In this document: one piece after another, positions 58,579-64,000 of the stretch | Layout of the letters: every line of letters begins with the position of its first letter | Position numbering within the stretch: the stretch's first letter is position 1 | DNA from: Natronosalvus hydrolyticus | GTDB lineage: Archaea > Halobacteriota > Halobacteria > Halobacteriales > Natrialbaceae | Reading direction: 5' to 3' | DNA length: 64,000 nucleotides | NCBI GenBank assembly: GCA_025517525.1 | Contig: JAOPJZ010000003.1 | Span: 1-64,000 of the forward strand | Notes under the pieces: generated by a model | What the model was told of the DNA's origin: nothing | Seen by the model: the letters and a program-made list of their open reading frames with translations, nothing else | Databases searched by the model: none | Position numbers and translations under genes: made by a program

Positions 58579-58698
58579 ATGAAAACGCGCCCTGTTACAC
58601 AAAAAACCGAAGACGGTGCAACCACGATTTACGATCCAGAAAACGACGACGCCTGGATTCGCTCTGAAACCAGCTTTTCACTCGCCTGGCAGACCTGA
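58579..58698 (+). CDS. Very small acidic haloarchaeal protein (39 residues)
   Basis: The frame MKTRPVTQKTEDGATTIYD continues with PENDDAWIRSETSFSLAWQT. The segment YDPENDDAWIRSE resembles a motif common in very small uncharacterised haloarchaeal proteins (DUF7331-like). There is a start, a stop and a TATA-like element upstream. Function is unknown. It is too short to be sure of without homologues. Confidence 0.55.
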   Translation: MKTRPVTQKTEDGATTIYDPENDDAWIRSETSFSLAWQT

Positions 58699-58710
58699 CC
58701 GAAGCCCCCG

Positions 58711-59547
58711 TTAGCCGTCCGTTTCTCCGGCGGCCGCCCGCGCCGCCTCACACACCGCTTCGACGCGTTCGCTCGAGACCCGGTTCGTCGTCTTGCCACC
58801 TGTTTTGAGTGCGGTGCCGACGATAGCGCCGGTCGCCCCGGCCGCAAAACAGTCGCCGACCGTCTCGGCGGTGACTCCGCTTCCGACGAAGACGGGAACG
58901 TCCCGTTCGAGGCCCTCGAGCGCCGTCGTCACGCGTTCGATATCTTTGAGCCCAGTCTTTTGGCCCGTCCCGCTCCCGGAGACGATGAGCCCGTCCGCTC
59001 GCCCGCGTTCGGCGGTTTCCAGCGCCGTTCGCTCGAGGCTCGCATCGCCGACCGGCGTCGCGTGTTTGACGTGCACGTCCGCCAGAATCCCCACGTCGGC
59101 CTCGAGTCGGTCGCGAAGTCGAAGCGTCTCGTGGGCCTGTCCCTCGAGGACGCCCTGGTCGGTCGCGGCGGCCCCGACGTGCACGTTCACTCTGATGAAC
59201 GACGCGCCGGCCGCCGCCGCAATCGAAAGCGCGGCTTCGGCGTCGTTTCTGAGGACGTTGATGCCGACGGGAACGTCGACCGCGCTGGTCAACGTGGTCG
59301 CGATGGCGCTCATTGCCGCGACGGTGTGTTTTGGAACCGAGTCGGAATAGAACGGTGCATCTCCGAAGTTCTCGACCACGATGCCGTCCACCCCGCCGGC
59401 CTCGAGGGCCGCCGCGTCCTCGAGGACGTGCGTGCGAATCCTCCCCCTGGTCCCGTCGTAGCCGGGGGAACCGGGCAACGCGGGCAAGTGAATCATGCCG
59501 AGAATCGGGCTGTCGGTATCGAACGTCTCCTGTAGATTCCAGGCCAT
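58711..59547 (-). CDS. BtpA family TIM-barrel protein
   Basis: The 278-residue protein matches the BtpA/SgcQ family: MIHLPALPGSPGY (near 18-30), GVDGIVVENFGDAPFY (near 52-67), GINVLRNDAEAALSIA (near 98), FIRVNVHVGA and DVHVKHATP. The family has a TIM-barrel fold and was named after a photosystem I biogenesis factor, but in archaea its role is unknown, perhaps a sugar or nucleoside phosphate enzyme. It is monocistronic and divergent from the flavin oxidoreductase gene. Confidence 0.88.
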   Translation of the reverse strand: MAWNLQETFDTDSPILGMIHLPALPGSPGYDGTRGRIRTHVLEDAAALEAGGVDGIVVENFGDAPFYSDSVPKHTVAAMSAIATTLTSAVDVPVGINVLRNDAEAALSIAAAAGASFIRVNVHVGAAATDQGVLEGQAHETLRLRDRLEADVGILADVHVKHATPVGDASLERTALETAERGRADGLIVSGSGTGQKTGLKDIERVTTALEGLERDVPVFVGSGVTAETVGDCFAAGATGAIVGTALKTGGKTTNRVSSERVEAVCEAARAAAGETDG

Positions 59548-59801
59548 ATCGACGGTTACTCGAGCGAGGCGATTATCCTGTTGGTCTCATAGTGGTCGTT
59601 GTCAGTCGGTACCGGTCAGCGACCGAGCCAGTTCGTCACTGACCAGAAAGAGATGACACAAACCCTATCAGAGAGTAATTTGAGGCATTGATATTGAATA
59701 AATAGTATAAGATAGTAATATTGTAGTAGATAGCTTGCCGAGTTCCGGCAAACGCCTCGGTTGTCGCGTTGGTTTTGCCCCTCGAGACGAAACGGTCGTC
59801 A
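59548..59801. other. 254-bp divergent region, AT-rich
   Basis: About 59680-59735 is rich in A and T (AATAAATAGTATAAGATAG). No gene or clear operator is seen. Promoters of btpA and of the flavin oxidoreductase gene must lie here. Confidence 0.35.
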
Positions 59802-60899
59802 ATGACCGATCTGTTCTCGCCGCTTGTCCTACGCGACCTCGAGATTCCGAACCGCATCGCCGTCTCCCCGATGTGTCAGTACTCCTCGCCGACGGACGGG
59901 CTGGCCCGCGAGTGGCACCGCGTTCACCTCGGAAGCCGTGCCGTGGGCGGGGCGGGCCTCGTGATGGCCGAAGCCACGGCCGTCGAACCTCGTGGGCGCA
60001 TCTCGACCCACGACCTCGGCATCTGGAGTGACGAACATGTCCGGGCGCTCGAGCCGATCACGGCGTTCATGAAAGACCAGGAGGCGGTTCCGGCGATTCA
60101 ACTCGCCCACGCAGGCCACAAGGCGAGCAAGAACCAGCCCTGGGAAGGGAACCGTCCGGTACGGGAATCCGAGGGCGGCTGGGAGGTACTCTCGCCCTCG
60201 CCCGAGGCGTACCCCTTCGAGCACGAACCCGAGTCCATGCGCCGGGCGACGACGGCTGATATCGAATCCGTTATCGGGTCGTTCCGCTCGAGTGCAGAAC
60301 GCTCACTCGAAGCGGGCTTCGAGGTCGCGGAGGTCCACGCCGCCCACGGCTACCTGCTGCATCAGTTCCTCTCGCCGGTTACCAACCGCCGCGAGGACGA
60401 CTACGGTGGAAGCTACGAGAACCGGACCCGAATCGTTCGCGAGGTGACCGAAGCAGTGCGGGAGGTCTGGCCCGACGACAAACCCGTGTTCGTTCGGATT
60501 TCCGGCACGGATTGGCTCCCCGAGCGAGAGTCCTGGGACCTCGAGGGGTCGAAACGCCTCGCCAGCGACCTCGTCGACCTGGGCGTCGACCTGATCGACG
60601 TCAGTTCCGGCGGGATTCACCCCGACCAGGAAGGCCCCTCGGGGCCGAACTATCAGGTGCCGCTAGCAGAAGGGATTCAAGACGCCGTCGGCGACGCGGT
60701 CGCGGTCGGTGCCGTCGGCGGTATCACCCAGCCCGAACAGGCCGACGCCCTCGTTCGCAATGGCCGGGCCGACCTCGTGCTGGTCGCTCGAGAGTTCCTG
60801 CGCGACCCATACTTCCCCCTTCGCTGGGCTGACGAACTCGGCCTCGAGGAGAACGGTCCCGACTGGCCCGTGCAGTACCGTCGTGCCGTCGGAAAATAG
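59802..60899 (+). CDS. NADH:flavin oxidoreductase, old yellow enzyme family (YqjM-like)
   Basis: The 365-residue TIM-barrel flavoprotein has IPNRIAVSPMCQYSS (near 17-31, including the YqjM-type cysteine), QLAHAGHKAS (near 98), EVHAAHGYLLHQFLSPVTNRR (near 175-195, conserved HAAHGYL) and the C-terminal VGAVGGI / LVLVAREFLRDPYFP. It reduces activated C=C bonds of enones with NAD(P)H. The ATG at 59802 is chosen as the first conserved codon. Its physiological substrate is unknown; it is monocistronic. Confidence 0.92.
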   Translation: MTDLFSPLVLRDLEIPNRIAVSPMCQYSSPTDGLAREWHRVHLGSRAVGGAGLVMAEATAVEPRGRISTHDLGIWSDEHVRALEPITAFMKDQEAVPAIQLAHAGHKASKNQPWEGNRPVRESEGGWEVLSPSPEAYPFEHEPESMRRATTADIESVIGSFRSSAERSLEAGFEVAEVHAAHGYLLHQFLSPVTNRREDDYGGSYENRTRIVREVTEAVREVWPDDKPVFVRISGTDWLPERESWDLEGSKRLASDLVDLGVDLIDVSSGGIHPDQEGPSGPNYQVPLAEGIQDAVGDAVAVGAVGGITQPEQADALVRNGRADLVLVAREFLRDPYFPLRWADELGLEENGPDWPVQYRRAVGK

Positions 60900-60905
60900 T
60901 CGCCC

Positions 60906-61469
60906 TCAGCTATCTTTCCACTTTATCGAACAGCCCTGTGAGGGCTCCCACTCGAGGTCGACGTCTTCGCCCGCGAGGACGGCGTCGATGGCCTCCCGGA
61001 TGTGAAAGCGCGTCGCCTCATCGTCGGGGTCGAGGGCGTCGTCGAGTCGACCCTGGTACACCAGTCGGAACTCCTCACCGTCGTTTTCGAACAGGAACGG
61101 GTCGGGCGTACAGACGGCACCGTAAGCCGTAGCGACGGCCTGCGTGTTGTCGTACAGATAGGCGTCGTAGGCGATGGTGCCGTCCTCGACAAGTTCCTGC
61201 ATGTTCTCGAAGGAGTCCTCGGGGTACTCCTCGGCGTCGTTGGGGTTGATACCGACGACGGCGACGTCCTCGTGCTCTGCGGCCAGTTCGTTCAGCAAGT
61301 CGAACTTCGCCTTCGCGTACGGGCAGTGGTTGCAGGTAAAGACGACCAACAGGGCCTCGTTATCCTCGAAGGATTCGAGCGTGTACGTCTCCCCGTCTGC
61401 GCCCTCGAGTTCGAAACTGGGGGCGACATCGCCAGCCTCGAGTTCGGACTCGGACTCTTTCAGTACCAT
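60906..61469 (-). CDS. Thioredoxin-fold redoxin (AhpC/TSA-like) family protein
   Basis: The 187-residue protein has the redoxin opening [19 protein letters not shown] (near 14-32) and active-site [13 protein letters not shown] (CxxC as CNHC, near 50-53), followed by [17 protein letters not shown] and the cis-proline-like CTPDPFLF (near 125). It is typical of the CNHCP subgroup of thiol oxidoreductases. The ATG at 61469 is preferred over 61526. It ends 6 bases after the convergent flavin oxidoreductase stop and is divergent from thrS. Confidence 0.88.
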   Translation of the reverse strand: MVLKESESELEAGDVAPSFELEGADGETYTLESFEDNEALLVVFTCNHCPYAKAKFDLLNELAAEHEDVAVVGINPNDAEEYPEDSFENMQELVEDGTIAYDAYLYDNTQAVATAYGAVCTPDPFLFENDGEEFRLVYQGRLDDALDPDDEATRFHIREAIDAVLAGEDVDLEWEPSQGCSIKWKDS

Positions 61470-61685
61470 GTTGGCGGCTTCCGTGCGACCGGCCTTAAAC
61501 GTCGTGTTCTCGGAACACACCATCACAACGTTTTTATTCTACTCGAGACTACCTCGAGACACGATGGTAGGTGTCTACTTTACAGGGCCGTCCGCCCGCT
61601 TTTAAAACCCACCTACTTCCTGCCGTTTCGAACCGTTTTCACCAACCAGCCAATGCTGTCTCCGGACAGCCACCACACAGCCAGC

Positions 61686-63644
61686 ATGTCAGAATCTGAA
61701 TCCCAATCCGACGCCGAACAGTCACCGATTACGGTCATCCTCCCGGATGGCTCCGAACTCGAGGTCTCCGCCGACACCACCGTCGAGGACTGCGCCTACG
61801 AGATCGGCCCCGGCCTCGGCCGGGACACGATCGCCGGCAAACTCGACGGCGAACTCGTCGCCAAAGAGGCCCCCGTCTACGATGAGGCGCGACTCGAGAT
61901 CGTCACCGACCAGTCAGACGAGTACCTCGAGGTGCTCCGACACTCAGCAGCGCACTGTCTCGCCCAGGCCGTCGAGCGTCACTTCGAGGATGTGGAACTC
62001 GCCATCGGCCCACCGACCGAGGAGGGCTTTTACTACGACTTCGACAATCTGGACGTCGAAGAGAGCGACTTCGACGCGCTCGAGGACGAAATCGAGGCCA
62101 TCATCGAAGCCGACTACGACATCGAGCGCGAGGAAGTGTCCGTCGAAGACGCCGAGGAGCGACTGGCCGACGAACCCTACAAACTCGAGTTGCTCGAGGA
62201 ACTCGCCGATGAGGGCGAGCAGGTCACCTTCTACAGCCAGGGCCAGTGGGAGGACCTCTGTGCCGGCCCGCACGTCGAATCGACGGGCGAGGTTGGCGTC
62301 GTCAAACTGCTCGAGATCGCCGGTGCGTACTGGCGTGGCGATGAGGAGAACCCGATGCAGACCCGAATTTACGGTACCGCGTTCGAGGACGAAAGCGACC
62401 TCGAGGCCTACCTCGAACGCCGCGAGGAAGCCAAAGAGCGCGACCACCGCAAGATCGGTTCGGAGATGGACCTGTTCTCGATTCAGGACGTCACGGGACC
62501 GGGCCTCCCGCTGTATCACCCGCCCGGAAAGACGATTCTCCGGGAACTCGAGCGCTTCGTCGAGGACCTGAACGAGGACTCGGGCTACGACTACGTCGAG
62601 ACGCCACACGTCTTCAAGACCGAACTCTGGCACCGCTCGGGTCACTACGAGAACTATCAAGACGACATGTTCATCTTCGACGTGGGCGACGACGAGTTCG
62701 GCCTGAAGCCGATGAACTGTCCCGGCCACGCCGCCATCTTCCAGGACCACTCCTGGAGTTACCGTGACCTACCCGTTCGCTACGCCGAAAACGGGAAGGT
62801 CTACCGTAAGGAGCAACGCGGCGAACTATCGGGACTCTCACGCGTCTGGTCGTTCACCATCGACGACGGCCACCTGTTCGTCCGCCCCGACCAGATCGAA
62901 CGCGAGGTCGAGGCCATCATGGATAGTATCGATACGGTGCTCTCGACGTTCGACCTCGAGTACGAGATCGCGCTGGCGACCCGCCCCGACAAGAGCGTCG
63001 GTAGCGACGAAATCTGGGAGAAAGCGGAAGCCCAACTCGAGTCCGTCCTCGAGAAACGCAACGTCGACTACGATCTCGAGGCCGGGGACGGAGCCTTTTA
63101 CGGGCCGAAAATCGACTACGCGTTCAAAGACGCTATCGGGCGTAGCTGGGACGGCCCGACGGTCCAGTTGGATTTCAACATGCCCGAGCGCTTCGACCTC
63201 GATTACGTCGGCGAGGACAACGACACGCACAAACCCGTGATGATTCACCGCGCGCTCTATGGCAGCTACGAACGGTTCTTCATGATGCTCATCGAGCACT
63301 ACGAGGGCAACTTCCCGTTCTGGCTCGCCCCCGAACAGGTGCGCATCCTCCCCATCTCTGATGCGAACCTGGGCTACGCCCACCGCGTGAAAAACGAGTT
63401 CGACGAGTTCCGCGTCGAGGTCGACGGCCGCGACAGCACCCTCGAGCGCAAAATTCGGGCCGCCCACGACGACCGAGTCCCCTACCAGATCATCGTCGGC
63501 GACAACGAGGAAGAAGCCGGCAACATCTCGGTTCGCGACCGCTTCGAAGACCAGGAGTACGACGTCGATATCGAGGCGTTCAAAGCCCACCTCGAGGCCG
63601 AACGCGACGAGAAGCGCCCGGAGCCGGATTTCCTGGCCGAGTAA
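61686..63644 (+). CDS. thrS: Threonyl-tRNA synthetase
   Basis: The 652-residue protein is a bacterial-type ThrRS. An N-terminal TGS domain (about residues 15-75) is followed by the N2 editing domain with [11 protein letters not shown] (near 83-93) and the CAGPH motif (near 192). The class II core has [17 protein letters not shown] (near 273), [15 protein letters not shown] (near 338) and [18 protein letters not shown] (near 519-536), and the C-terminal anticodon-binding domain starts about 550. It charges tRNA-Thr in the cytosol. An ATG at 61653 is an alternative start; a longer upstream frame is a shadow of the redoxin gene. Confidence 0.96.
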   Translation: MSESESQSDAEQSPITVILPDGSELEVSADTTVEDCAYEIGPGLGRDTIAGKLDGELVAKEAPVYDEARLEIVTDQSDEYLEVLRHSAAHCLAQAVERHFEDVELAIGPPTEEGFYYDFDNLDVEESDFDALEDEIEAIIEADYDIEREEVSVEDAEERLADEPYKLELLEELADEGEQVTFYSQGQWEDLCAGPHVESTGEVGVVKLLEIAGAYWRGDEENPMQTRIYGTAFEDESDLEAYLERREEAKERDHRKIGSEMDLFSIQDVTGPGLPLYHPPGKTILRELERFVEDLNEDSGYDYVETPHVFKTELWHRSGHYENYQDDMFIFDVGDDEFGLKPMNCPGHAAIFQDHSWSYRDLPVRYAENGKVYRKEQRGELSGLSRVWSFTIDDGHLFVRPDQIEREVEAIMDSIDTVLSTFDLEYEIALATRPDKSVGSDEIWEKAEAQLESVLEKRNVDYDLEAGDGAFYGPKIDYAFKDAIGRSWDGPTVQLDFNMPERFDLDYVGEDNDTHKPVMIHRALYGSYERFFMMLIEHYEGNFPFWLAPEQVRILPISDANLGYAHRVKNEFDEFRVEVDGRDSTLERKIRAAHDDRVPYQIIVGDNEEEAGNISVRDRFEDQEYDVDIEAFKAHLEAERDEKRPEPDFLAE

Positions 63645-63656
63645 GCCTGCCTCGAG

Positions 63657-63740
63657 CTATAGTAGCCAGCGAAAGTCATTGCACACCCTATCGCACGACG
63701 GCGTTGCGATACGTGTGTAAATCGTTTCACTGGCCACTAT
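63657..63740. repeat. Palindromic MITE-like element, copy 3 (inverted)
   Basis: The element starts CTATAGTAGCCAGCGAAAG and ends TTTCACTGGCCACTAT. Its interior matches copies 1 and 2 in reverse complement, so it is inserted in the opposite orientation, 12 bases after the thrS stop. Confidence 0.8.
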
Positions 63741-63771
63741 AATAGTCGGCCTGCTGGCCGAGTAAACCGTA

Positions 63772-64000
63772 TCAGGCTGGCTGTGGCCGCCGTTCGGGTC
63801 GATGTTCGATCATGAACTCCCGGAGGTCGGCACCGAGTTTTAACAGTACCAGCAAGATCAATCCGGGGAGCGTCGAGTGCAACAGGACGACGAACACGAC
63901 GCCCAGCGTCACGACCAGGTGCATGAACCAGAGGCGACGATAGGCGTACCCAGTTACTCCATCGGGGACAGCCGTTCGATACGCCCCCAGGAAGACGTAC
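63772..64000 (-). CDS. Membrane protein, C-terminal part only (cut by the window edge)
   Basis: An open minus-strand frame runs from the window end to a TGA at 63772-63774, giving at least 75 residues: AYRRLWFMHLVVTLG, then a hydrophobic span with VVFVVLLHSTLPGLILLVLL and a polar tail REFMIEHRPERRPQPA. It looks like the last two membrane segments of an integral membrane protein, possibly of the DUF6498 kind. No start codon is inside the window. The family is uncertain. Confidence 0.65.
   Translation of the reverse strand, partial: YVFLGAYRTAVPDGVTGYAYRRLWFMHLVVTLGVVFVVLLHSTLPGLILLVLLKLGADLREFMIEHRPERRPQPA

Noticed and set aside
61002..61685. N-terminal extension of the threonyl-tRNA synthetase frame
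   Set aside because: It overlaps the redoxin gene on the other strand and the TGS domain starts only after 61686.
1..64000. tRNA, rRNA, CRISPR array, prophage or intact insertion sequence
   Set aside because: I looked for cloverleaf ends, repeat-spacer patterns, integrase and transposase motifs and found none that I could support.

Overview
The window is chromosomal DNA of an extremely halophilic archaeon, most likely of the Natrialbales type (Natrinema, Haloterrigena, Natronorubrum or similar). The evidence is its GC-rich, GA/TCGA-biased coding, very acidic proteins, TATA-like boxes about 25 bases before start codons (leaderless transcripts), haloarchaeal families (GTP cyclohydrolase III, RdfA, Sph, geranylgeranyl reductase) and a full methylaspartate-cycle operon. 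I see no rRNA, tRNA, CRISPR array, intact insertion sequence or prophage.

Layout. 0-4.6 kb: GTP cyclohydrolase III, a DUF5785-type protein, and an rdfA-sph pair (cell-shape factor and SMC-like protein). 4.7-15.4 kb: a minus-strand branched-chain-amino-acid-type ABC transporter operon (fused LivG-LivF ATPase, solute-binding lipoprotein, LivH, LivM) ending in an MmgE/PrpD protein, then an SDR, an F420-type luciferase-like oxidoreductase with an NTF2-like protein, and a second MmgE/PrpD gene. 15.4-23.3 kb: a minus-strand catabolic operon (isochorismatase-fold amidase, hydantoinase-family cyclic amidase, CaiB CoA-transferase, HMG-CoA-lyase-like lyase, LeuC, LeuD) preceded by a fumarate-reductase-like flavoprotein and divergent from an IclR regulator. 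It reads as a route from a cyclic imide or amide through a citraconate-type acid to acetyl-CoA and pyruvate. This is my main candidate for an undescribed system.

24.8-43.9 kb: an Lrp regulator, an orphan rdfA paralogue, then a large peptide and D-amino-acid utilisation region. It holds an M19 dipeptidase, two hydantoin/Asp-Glu racemase paralogues, an S9 peptidase with a proline-iminopeptidase-like hydrolase, two convergent peptide-binding lipoproteins that share a nearly identical 149-bp tract, DppBCDF, an amidohydrolase, a dipeptide-epimerase-like enolase-superfamily protein and an M28 peptidase.

44.6-51.4 kb: the methylaspartate-cycle genes (mesaconate CoA-transferase; glutamate mutase S and E; methylaspartate ammonia-lyase; mesaconyl-CoA hydratase; beta-methylmalyl-CoA lyase), used to convert acetyl-CoA units to glyoxylate and propionyl-CoA. 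51.5-64 kb: mostly housekeeping or stand-alone genes (UspA, two thioredoxin-fold proteins, geranylgeranyl reductase, M20 carbamoylase, dUTPase/dCTP-deaminase-like protein, SCP2-like protein plus alpha/beta hydrolase, BtpA, old-yellow-enzyme family, ThrRS, a cut membrane protein). Three copies of one palindromic MITE-like element and one copy of another lie between these genes.
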